A DNA stretch of 64,000 bases. Origin: Azospirillum fermentarium. Lineage in GTDB: Bacteria; Pseudomonadota; Alphaproteobacteria; Azospirillales; Azospirillaceae. Below the pieces are notes generated by a model. The model did no database searches. It had not been told where the DNA came from and was given only the letters and a program-made list of their open reading frames with translations. Below are positions 19,442 through 29,228 of this stretch, in pieces. The DNA lies in NCBI RefSeq assembly GCF_025961205.1, contig NZ_JAOQNH010000002.1, positions 767,501 through 831,500 on the forward strand. Direction: 5' to 3'. A program made the position numbers and the translations under genes. Each line of letters begins with the position of its first letter. Within the stretch, counting starts at the first letter, position 1.

Positions 19442-21604
19442 TCATGGGCGGGCAAGACGGGCGGGCAGGCGCTCCAGCAGCAGCAACGACCGCCCGGCCA
19501 CCTGCACCTCGGCTCCGCTGTCGGCGGCACGGATGGTGTCGCTGGCCGGATCGGCGGTGTCCACCAGCGTTACCCAGCGGCCGCCGCCCGGGGCCATGGG
19601 CAGGGTAAAGGGCACCACATCGTGATAGGCGTTGACGATCAGCAGCAGGGTCGATTCCACCCCCGCCTTGCGGATGCCGGTGGGCTGGGCACGTCCGTCC
19701 ATCAGCATGCCCAGACAGCGGGCCATGGGATCCTGCCATTGCTCGGTGGTCTTTTCCGTTCCGGCCGGGGTGATCCAGGCCACATCCTTTACATCCAGAT
19801 CGGAGTTGTAGAGCCCGGTGAAGAACCGCCCGCGCCGCAGCAGCGGGTGGGTCTGGCGCAGGCCGATCAATTGCCGCACGAAATCGGTCAGTGCCCGCCC
19901 CTCGTCGCCGATGGCGGACCAGTCGATCCACGACAGGGCGTTGTCCTGGCAATAGGCGTTGTTGTTGCCCTGCTGGGTGCGGCCGAACTCGTCGCCGGCC
20001 AGGATCATCGGCGTGCCCTGCGACAGCAGCAGGGTGCCCAGCAGGTTGCGCATCTGCTGCCAGCGCAGGGCATTGACGGCGGGATCGTCGGTCGGCCCCT
20101 CCGCCCCATGGTTCCAGGACAGATTGTGGGAATGGCCGTCCCGGTTGTCCTCGCCGTTCGCCTCGTTGTGCTTGTCGTTGTAGGACACGAGGTCGGCCAG
20201 CGTGAACCCGTCGTGGGCGGTGACGAAGTTGACCGACGACCACGGCTTGCGCCCGCGCCGGTTGAACACGTCGCCCGATGCGGTCAGGCGGGCGGCCAGA
20301 TCGGGCAGCTTGCCCTCGTCCCCCTTCCAATAGGCGCGCACGGTGTCGCGGTAACGGTCGTTCCATTCGGCCCAGCCGGGGGGGAAGCCGCCCACCTGAT
20401 AGCCGCCGGGGCCGCAGTCCCACGGCTCGGCGATCAGCTTGACCCGCGACAGCACCGGATCCTGCCGGCAGGAATCGAGGAAGCCGCCGCCCTGGTCGAA
20501 GCCGTGCGGCTCCCGCCCCAGAATGGTGGCGAGGTCGAAGCGGAACCCGTCCACGTGCATGTCGGTCACCCAATAGCGCAGGCTGTCGGTGACCATCTGC
20601 AAAACCCGCGGGTGCGACAGGTTCAGCGTGTTGCCGGTGCCGGTGTCGTTGATGTAATAGCGCGGGTCCGGCGCCAGCCGGTAGTAGGAGGCGTTGTCGA
20701 TCCCCTTGAACGACAGGGTGGGGCCCATCTCGTTGCCCTCGGCGGTGTGGTTGTAGACCACATCCAGGATCACCTCGATGCCCGCTTCGTGATAGCGGGC
20801 GACCATCTCCTTCACCTCATAGATGGCGCCGGTGGACAGATAGCGGGGGTCGGGAGCGAAGAAGCCGATGGAATTGTAGCCCCAGTAATTGCGCAGGCCC
20901 CTTTCCAGCAGCATGCGGTCGTCGATGAAGGCGTGGACCGGCAGCAGTTCCACCGACGTCACGCCGAGCGAGCGGATGTAGTCCACCACCTCCGGCTGGG
21001 CCATGCCGGCGAAGCTGCCGCGGAACTGTGGCGGCACCGCCGGGTGGTTCATGGTGAAGCCGCGCAGGTGCGCTTCGTACAGGATGGTCCGTTCCCACGG
21101 CACCGCCGGGGCGCGGTCCTGGCCCCAGGTGAAGGCGGGATCGACCACCACGCATTTGGGCATCCCCGCCGCACTGTCCCGCCGGTCGAACGACAGATCC
21201 CCCCGCGGCGATCCGACGCGGTAGCCGAAATGGGCGTCCGACCAACGCAGCGGCCCCAGCAGCGCCTTGGCGTACGGGTCCAGCAGCAGCTTGTGGGGGT
21301 TGAAGCGGTGGCCGGCCCGCGGTTCATAGGGACCGTGGACGCGGTAGCCATAGACGGTGCCGGGCCGGGCGTCGGGCAGATAGCCGTGCCACACCTCGTC
21401 GGTGTATTCGGGCAGCTCGATCCGCTCCAGCTCCCGCCGTCCGTCACGGTCGAACAGGCACAATTCCACCTTGGTGGCGTTGGCCGAGAACAGGGCGAAG
21501 TTCACCCCCAGCCCGTCCCAGGTGGCGCCGAGGGGGTAGGGCAGCCCCTCGCGCACGCGGGCACGGGACAGGACGGACGGCTTGGGCGGCGACGGAACGG
21601 TCAT
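19442..21604 (-). CDS. glgX: Glycogen debranching enzyme GlgX
   Basis: A 720-residue GH13 isoamylase-type enzyme that cleaves alpha-1,6 branches of phosphorylase-limited glycogen. It opens with a carbohydrate-binding-like domain (LGATWDGLGVNFALFSANA). The catalytic barrel follows with DVVYNHTAEG, the nucleophile D357 in DGFRFDLA, the acid/base E393 in LIAEPWDCG, and VTAHDGFTLADLVSYN. The ATG at 21604 is preferred; a GTG two codons upstream is also possible. There are no other glycogen genes in the window, so it stands alone on the minus strand. Confidence 0.93.
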   Translation of the reverse strand: MTVPSPPKPSVLSRARVREGLPYPLGATWDGLGVNFALFSANATKVELCLFDRDGRRELERIELPEYTDEVWHGYLPDARPGTVYGYRVHGPYEPRAGHRFNPHKLLLDPYAKALLGPLRWSDAHFGYRVGSPRGDLSFDRRDSAAGMPKCVVVDPAFTWGQDRAPAVPWERTILYEAHLRGFTMNHPAVPPQFRGSFAGMAQPEVVDYIRSLGVTSVELLPVHAFIDDRMLLERGLRNYWGYNSIGFFAPDPRYLSTGAIYEVKEMVARYHEAGIEVILDVVYNHTAEGNEMGPTLSFKGIDNASYYRLAPDPRYYINDTGTGNTLNLSHPRVLQMVTDSLRYWVTDMHVDGFRFDLATILGREPHGFDQGGGFLDSCRQDPVLSRVKLIAEPWDCGPGGYQVGGFPPGWAEWNDRYRDTVRAYWKGDEGKLPDLAARLTASGDVFNRRGRKPWSSVNFVTAHDGFTLADLVSYNDKHNEANGEDNRDGHSHNLSWNHGAEGPTDDPAVNALRWQQMRNLLGTLLLSQGTPMILAGDEFGRTQQGNNNAYCQDNALSWIDWSAIGDEGRALTDFVRQLIGLRQTHPLLRRGRFFTGLYNSDLDVKDVAWITPAGTEKTTEQWQDPMARCLGMLMDGRAQPTGIRKAGVESTLLLIVNAYHDVVPFTLPMAPGGGRWVTLVDTADPASDTIRAADSGAEVQVAGRSLLLLERLPARLARP

Positions 21605-21689
21605 GGGCACGGGGAATCCCCTGGCTGTGGCTTTACCATCAGGGGAACGCGCCGCCCCGCCCGGAAGATCCCGTGCTTTTTGTATCAGT

Positions 21690-22343
21690 TTACGTCAGCG
21701 CGGCCTTGCCCCCGCGCGCCCGGCGGGCGGGCATCCCCCCATGGGCCAGCCGCACCCCCACCAGCAGGGCCAGGATGGCGACATAGAGGAAAGGGGCCGG
21801 CTGCCACCCCTTCACCAGCATCACGTAATGGGCGCAGCCGGCGGCCCCGGCCACGAACACCCCCTTGTGCAGCGCCCGCCACCGCCGCCCGCCCAGCCGC
21901 CGCACCATGCCGGCGGTGGAGGTCAGCGCCAGCAGCAGCAGGATGACGAACCCGCCCATGCCGATGGTGATGTAGGGGCGTTTCACGATGTCGAGCCCGA
22001 CCGCCGTCCAGTCGAAGAACTGGTCGATGCCCACATAGGTCAGCAGATGGACCACGGCGTAGAAGAAGGCGAACAGCCCCACCATGCGGCGGAACCGGCC
22101 CAGAATGGCCAGGCCGGTGACGATGCGCAGCGGCGTGACCGCCAGGGCCAGCATCAGGAAACGGATGGCCCACAGCCCGCTCTGCCGCACCGCCTCCGCC
22201 ACCGGCTCCGGCCCCAGCCCATCGGACAGGGCCAGCCACACCGTCCAGGCCAGCGGCACCAGGGCGGCCACGAACAGCACCGGCTTGGCCCAGGGGGAGG
22301 CGAGGGCGGCGGTGGCGGCGGTCTTCACGGATGCTCTGCCCAT
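21690..22343 (-). CDS. msrQ: MsrQ, haem-binding membrane subunit
   Basis: A 217-residue integral membrane protein of the ferric-reductase-like family that passes electrons from the respiratory chain to MsrP. About six hydrophobic spans are visible, with conserved His residues in FFYAVVHLLTYVG and ALHKGVFVAGAAGCAHYVM that bind haem. The ATG at 22343 is one base after the msrP stop. It forms an operon with msrP for repair of oxidised periplasmic proteins. Confidence 0.92.
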   Translation of the reverse strand: MGRASVKTAATAALASPWAKPVLFVAALVPLAWTVWLALSDGLGPEPVAEAVRQSGLWAIRFLMLALAVTPLRIVTGLAILGRFRRMVGLFAFFYAVVHLLTYVGIDQFFDWTAVGLDIVKRPYITIGMGGFVILLLLALTSTAGMVRRLGGRRWRALHKGVFVAGAAGCAHYVMLVKGWQPAPFLYVAILALLVGVRLAHGGMPARRARGGKAALT

Positions 22344-22344
22344 C

Positions 22345-23277
22345 TCAATAATGGGCCCGCAGGTCCATGCCGGCGTAGAGGGACGCCACCTCCTCGCCAT
22401 AGCCGTTGAAGGGCAGGGTCTTGCGGCGGAAGAAATCGCCCACCCGCCGTTCGGTGGCCTGGCTCCACCGCGGGTGGCTGACGTCGGGGTTGACGTTGGC
22501 GTAGAAGCCGTATTCGTCGGGCTGCAGGCGGTTCCACGCGGTGGGCGGCTGGTCCTTCACCAGCGTGATGCGGACCACCGACTTGATGGATTTGAAACCG
22601 TACTTCCACGGCACCACCAGCCGGATGGGGGCGCCGTTCTGGGGCGGCAGCGGGTCGCCGTACATACCCACCGCCAGAATGGCCAGCGGGTGCATGGCCT
22701 CGTCCAGCCGCAGCCCCTCGGTGTAGGGCCAGTCGAGCAGAGGATAGCGGATGCCGGGCATGGTCTTCATGTCCAGCGCGGTCTGGAACGCCACGTACTT
22801 CGCCCGGCTGGTGGGCTCCACCCGTTTCAGCAGTTCGGCCAGCGCGAAGCCGGTCCAGGGAATGACCATGGACCAGCCCTCGACGCAGCGCAGGCGGTAG
22901 ACGCGTTCCTCCAACGGAAAGCGCAACAGATCCTCGATGCCGACGGTAGCGGGCTTGGCGACTTCGCCATCCACCACCACCTGCCAGGGCCGCAGAGGCA
23001 GGGCATTGGCATAGCGGGAGGGGTCGCTCTTGCCGGGGCCGAACTCATAGAAATTGTTGTAGGTGGTGGAGGATTTGAACGGGGTCACCGTGTCGGCGGC
23101 GGCATCCGCGGGCTTTACCGTGGTGGGCGCGCCAAAGCCGGCGGCGGCGGGAAAGGCGGTTCCCATCGCCAGGGCCGCAGCCCCCCCGGCCAGCAGCGTG
23201 CGCCGGGACAGCACGAGATCCCGCGGGGTCACCGCGCTTTCGCGCAGGTGCGATGCGGGGCGGGAAAAGATCAGCAT
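22345..23277 (-). CDS. msrP: MsrP, molybdopterin methionine sulfoxide reductase
   Basis: A 310-residue periplasmic catalytic subunit that reduces methionine sulfoxide in envelope proteins. A Tat signal is present ([16 protein letters not shown], cut near FPAAA). The molybdenum-ligating cysteine is in [17 protein letters not shown], and [16 protein letters not shown] is the conserved cofactor-binding segment. The protein ends in HY. It is the first gene of msrPQ and reads away from the long regulatory region that contains the repeats at 23395-23431. Confidence 0.94.
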   Translation of the reverse strand: MLIFSRPASHLRESAVTPRDLVLSRRTLLAGGAAALAMGTAFPAAAGFGAPTTVKPADAAADTVTPFKSSTTYNNFYEFGPGKSDPSRYANALPLRPWQVVVDGEVAKPATVGIEDLLRFPLEERVYRLRCVEGWSMVIPWTGFALAELLKRVEPTSRAKYVAFQTALDMKTMPGIRYPLLDWPYTEGLRLDEAMHPLAILAVGMYGDPLPPQNGAPIRLVVPWKYGFKSIKSVVRITLVKDQPPTAWNRLQPDEYGFYANVNPDVSHPRWSQATERRVGDFFRRKTLPFNGYGEEVASLYAGMDLRAHY

Positions 23278-23865
23278 ATCCCTTGGAACCTCCGGTCCTG
23301 GTCCTATGGCGGGAGATGTCGGGCGGATCCCCGTGCAATCAACCCCCCGTCGGTGCGAAACCGGGATCGATCCCGGTCATGGCGGATCAAGGTCCATTAT
23401 TTTCCATAATACAAACATTATTTTCCATAATCTTCATTATGTGATCTTAATGCCGCCGCGAGCCGTGGCCATCGCTTCCGCGGACAGGTTGTGCTGAAAG
23501 ACAACAACATCTGCACGGCCACATCGTAAACCCTCAGGCACACATGGTCTAATTCTGGAGACACGACCCCTTCCGCACGCGGCAGAGTTGCTTGTTGTGC
23601 GCGGATTTATCTGTTCTTCCGGGTTCCGCCGGTTCTGGACGGTTTTCAACCACTGCAACAGTATTTCAGTATGCTCATCACAAACCCGCTGGCCGCCGCA
23701 AAGAGGCTCCGATAAGCTCTTTAACCCGTATGATTATCCGTAGTATGCAGCGTAAGGATGTTCGCCGGATCACGGAATGACGCGCAGGTGGCGGTCCTCC
23801 CGTTCTGGAACGAACAATCAGGGCGTGCGCCTTTTCCTCCCCCCCTTCCTCACGGACCGGCTGCC
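23278..23865. promoter_or_regulatory. Divergent intergenic region, msrP / spike cluster
   Basis: A 588-base gap between two divergent transcription units with no convincing gene; short frames on the minus strand lack coding character. It contains AT-rich direct repeats at 23395-23431 and an imperfect hairpin AAAGAG...CTCTTT at 23700-23722. Promoters for both units should be here. Confidence 0.55.
23395..23431. repeat. Two 16-bp direct repeats, 21-bp period
   Basis: CATTATTTTCCATAAT occurs at 23395-23410 and again exactly at 23416-23431, and CATTAT recurs at 23435. The 21-bp period is two helical turns, and each copy is itself an ATTAT-5-ATAAT dyad. This is the arrangement of a cooperative regulator site. 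It lies about 120 bp upstream of the msrP start. Confidence 0.55.
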
Positions 23866-24969
23866 ATGAACCCGTTGACGATCGACCTCAGTTTGGTTGG
23901 CATTGGAAACGACTTTCAGGTCGTGGGCTTCGAGGGTGAGGAATCGCTGTTCGGCGATTATCTGTTTTCCGTCTACATCCTCTCGCCCAACAACGCGCTG
24001 GAACTGCGCCCGTTCGTCAACGCACCCGCGGTGCTGACCCTGCAGGCGGCGGGCATGCCCGAACGCCTCTTCAGCGGCGTGGTGCAGTCGGCGACCTTCC
24101 TGGGCACCAACCCGCGTCATTCCTTCTATTGCTTCAAGATCGTACCGCCCTTCAGCCTGCTGCGGATGACGCGCTGCAGCCGGATCTTCCACAACAAGCC
24201 GGCCACCGACATCATCGAAACGGTGCTGGACGGGCATAGGATCACCGACCGCAGCTTTCTGACGGTCAACAGCTATCCCGACTATGAATTCTACACGCAG
24301 AACAATATCTCGTCCTACAGCTTCCTGCGCCAGATCATGGCGGAAGAGGGCATCTTCTATTATTACGACCATAAGAAGACCGGCAGCACCATGATCATCC
24401 AGGATGCCGGCATGCCCTTCACCGCGTCGGGCATCACGCTGCGCCACGGTTATTCCGGGTCCGACCGTTTCCGCCCCGACGAGGTGGACGCCTGCTCGCT
24501 GGAACACCGGGTGGTGCCGTCGCGGCTGGTGACCATTCCGCTGCACACCCACAACATGCTGCGCATGCCGGCCACCACCACCAGCGGCGCCGATTACGAC
24601 CTGCCCTATGAATGGACCAAGGGCAGCGCGTCCAGCGTGGAGCATCTGGAGGCCATGAACGACCAGCGTCAGGCATCGTTCGAATCCTCCGCCGTTGTCC
24701 TGCGGGCGCGCAGCTTCTGCCCCAACGTCTGCCCCGGCTACACGCTCCAGCTGGCCGGTTCGGCGCGCGAGGACATCAAGGGCGGCTTTACCGTCAAGCG
24801 CGTGCGCCACCGCATCGGCAAACAGGGCTACAGCAATGATTTCGCCGCCTTCCCCGCCGACAGCCGGTACGTGCCGCTGCTGCCGGACGACCAGATGGAT
24901 TTCGAGGACAACCAGATCACCCCGCTGGGCGAGATGCTGAATTATATCCGCCACCTTCAGGACGCCTGA
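23866..24969 (+). CDS. VgrG N-terminal (gp27-like) spike hub protein
   Basis: A 367-residue protein with the phage GPD/gp27-like fold that forms the hub of a contractile-injection spike. Segments typical of VgrG hubs include FSGVVQSATFLG, FHNKPATDIIETVLDGH, YTQNNISSYSFLRQIMAEEGIFYYYDH and the closing FTVKRVRHRIG. A normal VgrG continues into a gp5 OB-fold and needle in the same chain; here the protein stops and that part is the next gene. The ATG at 23866 lacks a strong ribosome-binding sequence. It heads a unidirectional cluster without sheath, tube or ClpV genes. Confidence 0.8.
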   Translation: MNPLTIDLSLVGIGNDFQVVGFEGEESLFGDYLFSVYILSPNNALELRPFVNAPAVLTLQAAGMPERLFSGVVQSATFLGTNPRHSFYCFKIVPPFSLLRMTRCSRIFHNKPATDIIETVLDGHRITDRSFLTVNSYPDYEFYTQNNISSYSFLRQIMAEEGIFYYYDHKKTGSTMIIQDAGMPFTASGITLRHGYSGSDRFRPDEVDACSLEHRVVPSRLVTIPLHTHNMLRMPATTTSGADYDLPYEWTKGSASSVEHLEAMNDQRQASFESSAVVLRARSFCPNVCPGYTLQLAGSAREDIKGGFTVKRVRHRIGKQGYSNDFAAFPADSRYVPLLPDDQMDFEDNQITPLGEMLNYIRHLQDA

Positions 24970-25043
24970 GCCGCCCTGCCCCGCCCGCCCTGGACAGATA
25001 AAGACAAGACGCAGCACCGTCCGCGCACAGGAGATCGAGAGCC

Positions 25044-26534
25044 ATGTCCCAGATCGAATTGGGTGTCGTCCAATCCGATACCCCGGACGAATACGGCCGG
25101 GTCAGCGTTCTGCCCAATTTCGTCAACGACCCGTCCTACGTCGTGTGGGCGGAGGTGGCGCAGGCCTGGGCGGGGGATAATTTCGGCGTGCGCTTCACCC
25201 CGCGCGAAGGCGACACGGTGGTGCTGCTGTACCCGTCCCACGGGTCCAATTCGCCCATCGTGGTGGGCAACCTGAATTCCCGCGCCAACAACACCCGCCA
25301 CACGGTCTACAACCCCACCGACGAGGACCGGGTCGAGGCGCTCTATGCCAACGTCAAGGGCGGGCTGGAAAAGCTCAAGCCCTATTCCAACAGCGACCGC
25401 AATTCCTACATCGAGGCGGACGCCACCGAGAACGCCCACGAGGCGATCAAGGCCAACCGCAACTTCACCCTCGACGTCACCGCCGCCAACGGCAAGAGCC
25501 TGGGAGGCAAATTCTCCAAGGGCAAATCCTTCGCCGCCCCGGCCTACGACGTCTTCCGCACCCAGCCCGACGACGACAGCACCGAAAGCCAGTACCAGAA
25601 GGGCATGGGGCCGCAGGAGGCGGAGGTCACCACCAACCAGTGGCGCTCGGTCCTGCGGTCCAAGATCCGCGACGCCGGCTCCGGGTCGGGCGGGATCAGC
25701 AGCGACGCCGATTACAGCGGCAAGTACCACGAGATCGTTTTCGACGACAACCCGTCCTCCCCCATGGTGGCGATCACCGCGCGGGGCGAGCGGCTGGACT
25801 ACACCGACGGCGACCTGCACGAGGTGGTGCAGGGCGACCGCCACACCCGCGTCGTCGGCACCGATTACCGCTATGTGGAAGGCGACGAATACCTGCACGT
25901 CCAGGGCGACCAGCACGTCTATGTCAACGGCGACCTGTACACGACCTACATCGGCGACACCTACACCACCAACTGGGGCACGGACCGCGTCGTCTTCTAC
26001 GGCTTCGACGATTCCATCTATTACGGCGAAGCCCGCAGTTCCATGTACGGCTACAGCTATTCGTACAACGACGGCGACGTCGAAGAGGTGTCCTACGGCA
26101 ACGTGAAATCCTATTCCGAGGGGGATACGGATTCCTTTACCAAGGGCAACACCAAGGAAGTCTACCACGGGGCGGTGTCGTCCAGCTTCATGGGGGCGGT
26201 GAACGAGAATTTCCTGTCGGCGGCCAACGCCAACCATCTGGGCGCCGTGGCCGAGTTCTTCCTGGGCGGCACGCTGGAGGTCAAGATCGCCGCCGCCGCC
26301 GAGATCTTCCTCGGCTTCATGTTCGAATGCTGTCTGGCGTACAAGGTGGAGGTGAACCCCCAGGGCGACGCCGAGGCGAAGAAGGACAAGGCCGAACTCG
26401 TCGCCGAAATCGAAGCCAAGATCACCACGGCCAAGGCGGAGGTCACCTCCGCCACCGACACCAAGATCAAAGGGCTCGAAACCAAGATCGGCACCATCGA
26501 GACCAAGATCAACAGTCTGACCGTGAAGCCCTGA
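25044..26534 (+). CDS. gp5/VgrG-like spike needle with beta-helix and coiled end
   Basis: A 496-residue protein. Residues 1-80 form the OB-fold of phage-baseplate-V/gp5 type (MSQIELGVVQSDTPDEYGRV... FTPREGDTVVLLYP... SPIVVGNLN). Residues about 235-370 are short repeats rich in GD and Tyr (VVQGDRH, YVEGDEY, HVQGDQH, YVNGDLY), the pattern of a triple beta-helix needle. After that come an apolar segment (AAAAEIFLGFMFECC) and a Lys/Glu/Ala-rich coiled-coil tail of about 65 residues. The start has a good AGGAG. Together with the preceding hub gene it reconstitutes a VgrG split in two. The stop overlaps the next start (TGATG). Confidence 0.78.
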   Translation: MSQIELGVVQSDTPDEYGRVSVLPNFVNDPSYVVWAEVAQAWAGDNFGVRFTPREGDTVVLLYPSHGSNSPIVVGNLNSRANNTRHTVYNPTDEDRVEALYANVKGGLEKLKPYSNSDRNSYIEADATENAHEAIKANRNFTLDVTAANGKSLGGKFSKGKSFAAPAYDVFRTQPDDDSTESQYQKGMGPQEAEVTTNQWRSVLRSKIRDAGSGSGGISSDADYSGKYHEIVFDDNPSSPMVAITARGERLDYTDGDLHEVVQGDRHTRVVGTDYRYVEGDEYLHVQGDQHVYVNGDLYTTYIGDTYTTNWGTDRVVFYGFDDSIYYGEARSSMYGYSYSYNDGDVEEVSYGNVKSYSEGDTDSFTKGNTKEVYHGAVSSSFMGAVNENFLSAANANHLGAVAEFFLGGTLEVKIAAAAEIFLGFMFECCLAYKVEVNPQGDAEAKKDKAELVAEIEAKITTAKAEVTSATDTKIKGLETKIGTIETKINSLTVKP

Positions 26535-29224
26535 TGCAGATCGTCAAGCCCATGCGCCTTGGGGTTCTCTCCAAGCCGTTCACCCACCGGGGCCGGCACT
26601 GGCTGTCGGTGGCGGCGCTGGCCTATTTCGATTTCGCCCGCCCCGACCGTCTGCTGCTGGACAGCGCGATGTGGCCGGAGGTGATGACGGTTCTGGGCGG
26701 CGACGCCCTGCTGGATATCGCCATGCCCAAGCCCCACGCCGAGGTGCTGGTGGGCGGCAGCGCCCATCCCGCCCCCGGCACGCCGGGCACGGTGGCCGAA
26801 CCATGCCTGCGCATCGGGCCGGTGGACAAGCGGCTGATCGTGTTCGGCGACCGGTCCTGGAACCCGGTGCCCGGCCCCCGCCGGGCCATGGCCACCGCCC
26901 CCCTCCCCTTCACCGCCATGCCGCTGACCTGGGCCAACGCCTTCGGCGGGCCGGCGTTCGCCGATAACCCGGTGGGCAAGGGCCACAACGCCATCGACCG
27001 GGTGATGGCCGGGGAAGCCCCGGTGCCGCTGCCCAACGTGGAAAACCCCGCCGACCTGATCGCCAGCCCGCGCGATACCCCGGTTCCCGCCGGTTTCGGG
27101 CCGCGGGACATCGCGTGGCCCCAGCGGCAGAGGCTGGCCGGCACCTATGACGCCGAATGGCTGGAAAAGGATTTCCCCGGTCTGGCGGCGGACATCGACT
27201 GGCGCATCTTCAACGCCGCCCCGCCCGACCAATGGCTGCCGGGGTATCTGGAACCGGGCACCCCCTTCACCGTCGCCGCCATGCACCCGGAAAAGCCGGT
27301 GCAGACGGGCCGCACCCCGGCCATCCGGGTGCGCGTCTTCGTGCGCCGCCGCGGGCCGGACGGGGGGGAGCAGTTCATCGAGGGCGGCACCCGCGTCGAT
27401 ACCCTGTGGCTGTTCCCCGGCCTGAGCCGCGGCGTGACCCTGCACCGGGCGGGGGTGGAGATCGGCGACAGCGACGGGCTGGACGTGGAGGCGCTGCTGC
27501 TGGCGTGGGAGCGGGCGGACGACCCGCCGCGGCCCATCGACTATTACCGCGAGATCCTGGACCTGCGGCTCGACCCGGAGCAGGGGGGGCTCTACGCCCT
27601 GTCCGACGGCCAGCTTTCCCCCCCGCGCAGCGTGGAGGAGGAAGCGGCCCTGGCCGCCGAGCGCGAGGCCGCCCTGGACGCCATGGTCGCCCGCATCGAG
27701 GCCATGCGGCGCAAGGCGCTGGAGCAGGTCAAGGACAAGATGCCGGCTGATCACCCCATCGACCTGCCGCCCATCGACCGCAACAGCTTTGGCCCCGTGG
27801 TCACCCCGACCCAGGTGGCGGAGTTCGATATCGACCTGAAGGCCATCATCGACCACGCCAAGGCCAAGGTGGAAAACGTCGCAGCGCTGCGCGATGAGGC
27901 GCTGGCCAAAGCCGAGCAGCACCGCGAGGAGGCGGCGGCCATCGCCAAAACGCTGGGCCACATCCCCGAAACCCTGGAGGAGCGCAAGCGCAAGGCCCGC
28001 GAAACCGCCGCGTGGCAGCCGGCGGCCCTGCGCCCCCCCGCCCATCCGGAAGCATCCGGTCCGTCGTTCTTCCTGAACAGCCTGAAACTCGATCCCGACA
28101 TCCTTGCCCAGGCGGAGACCGAGATCCCCGACCCCGCCGAACGGGAGGAGGAGGTGATGGCCGGCTTCGCCGGCGTCCGCCGCATCGCCCCCAGCGCCAT
28201 AGCCCCCGAAGAGCCGTGGTTCGACGGGGTGGGCGAGGATCTGGCCGGTTACATCCGCGAACTTCTGGACCAGGGACACACGCTGGCGGGCCGCGATCTG
28301 GCCGGTGCGCGGCTGGCCGGCATGGATTTCAGCGGCGCCGACCTGCGGGGCGTGATGCTGGAAAAGGCCGACCTGACCGGCTGCCGCTTCGACGGCGCCA
28401 ATCTGGAACAGGCGGTGTTCACCGAAGCGGTGCTGGACGGCGCCGGCTTCGCCGGGGCCGTCATGGCCGGCTGCAACCTGTCCGCCGTGCGGGGGGCCGG
28501 CGCCCGTTTCGCCGGGGCCGACCTGACCCGGGCCATCATGATGCGGGCGTCGCTGCCCGGCGCCGACCTGTCCCGCTGCACCCTGACCGGGATGCTGGCG
28601 ATCGACGCCGACCTGACCGCCGCCGACCTGACCGGGGCGGTGTTCGACACCACCGCGTGGGTCAAGCCGCGGATGGCGGACGCGCGCATGGCCGGCGTCA
28701 CGCTCACCCTGTCGGCCCTGGTGCAGGCGGACCTGAGCCGGGCCGACATGTCCGGGGCGCGGATCGAACGGGTGGGGCTGCCCGACCTGACCGCACCGGG
28801 GCTGTCGCTGCGCGGGGCGCATATCCGCGCCATCAGCACCTCCAGCAAGGCCGACCTGCGCGGTGCCGACCTGTCGTGGTGCGATGCCGACGGCACGTCG
28901 TGGTACAAATGCAGCCTGGCCGGCGCCCGGCTGACCGGCGCCCGGCTGGACGACACGGTGTTCACCCAGGCCGACCTGCGCGGCGCCGACCTGTCGGGAG
29001 CATCGTTGCGCGGTGCCCATTTCACCGCCGCCGACGCGTGCACGGCCACTCTGGCCGGGGCCGACGGGTTCAATGCGGTGTTCCGCAAGACGCTGCTGAG
29101 CGATGCGGCGGTCACCGACGCCAACATGTTCTCCGCCATGCTGGACGAAGCCAATCTGGAGGGGGCGAAACTGGACCGCACCAATTTCGGCCTGACCCTC
29201 TTCACCCGCCGCAAGACATGGTGA
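26534..29224 (+). CDS. DUF2169 protein with pentapeptide-repeat domain
   Basis: An 896-residue cytoplasmic protein. The first ~340 residues match the DUF2169 type (MQIVKPMRLGVLSKPF..., AFGGPAFADNPVGKG), a family associated with type VI secretion effector loading. A charged coiled region follows (about 380-500). From about residue 580 to the end there are tandem pentapeptide repeats (A[DN]LxG), forming a right-handed beta-helix. It overlaps the spike gene by one base, pointing to coupled synthesis. Likely role: an adaptor that docks cargo on the spike; this is inferred from the family's usual neighbours. Confidence 0.75.
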   Translation: MQIVKPMRLGVLSKPFTHRGRHWLSVAALAYFDFARPDRLLLDSAMWPEVMTVLGGDALLDIAMPKPHAEVLVGGSAHPAPGTPGTVAEPCLRIGPVDKRLIVFGDRSWNPVPGPRRAMATAPLPFTAMPLTWANAFGGPAFADNPVGKGHNAIDRVMAGEAPVPLPNVENPADLIASPRDTPVPAGFGPRDIAWPQRQRLAGTYDAEWLEKDFPGLAADIDWRIFNAAPPDQWLPGYLEPGTPFTVAAMHPEKPVQTGRTPAIRVRVFVRRRGPDGGEQFIEGGTRVDTLWLFPGLSRGVTLHRAGVEIGDSDGLDVEALLLAWERADDPPRPIDYYREILDLRLDPEQGGLYALSDGQLSPPRSVEEEAALAAEREAALDAMVARIEAMRRKALEQVKDKMPADHPIDLPPIDRNSFGPVVTPTQVAEFDIDLKAIIDHAKAKVENVAALRDEALAKAEQHREEAAAIAKTLGHIPETLEERKRKARETAAWQPAALRPPAHPEASGPSFFLNSLKLDPDILAQAETEIPDPAEREEEVMAGFAGVRRIAPSAIAPEEPWFDGVGEDLAGYIRELLDQGHTLAGRDLAGARLAGMDFSGADLRGVMLEKADLTGCRFDGANLEQAVFTEAVLDGAGFAGAVMAGCNLSAVRGAGARFAGADLTRAIMMRASLPGADLSRCTLTGMLAIDADLTAADLTGAVFDTTAWVKPRMADARMAGVTLTLSALVQADLSRADMSGARIERVGLPDLTAPGLSLRGAHIRAISTSSKADLRGADLSWCDADGTSWYKCSLAGARLTGARLDDTVFTQADLRGADLSGASLRGAHFTAADACTATLAGADGFNAVFRKTLLSDAAVTDANMFSAMLDEANLEGAKLDRTNFGLTLFTRRKTW

Positions 29225-29228
29225 GGCC

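Noticed and set aside
23437..23658. 73-codon minus-strand frame in the msrP/spike gap
   Set aside because: Overlaps the AT-rich repeats, lacks a ribosome site and has no coding character.
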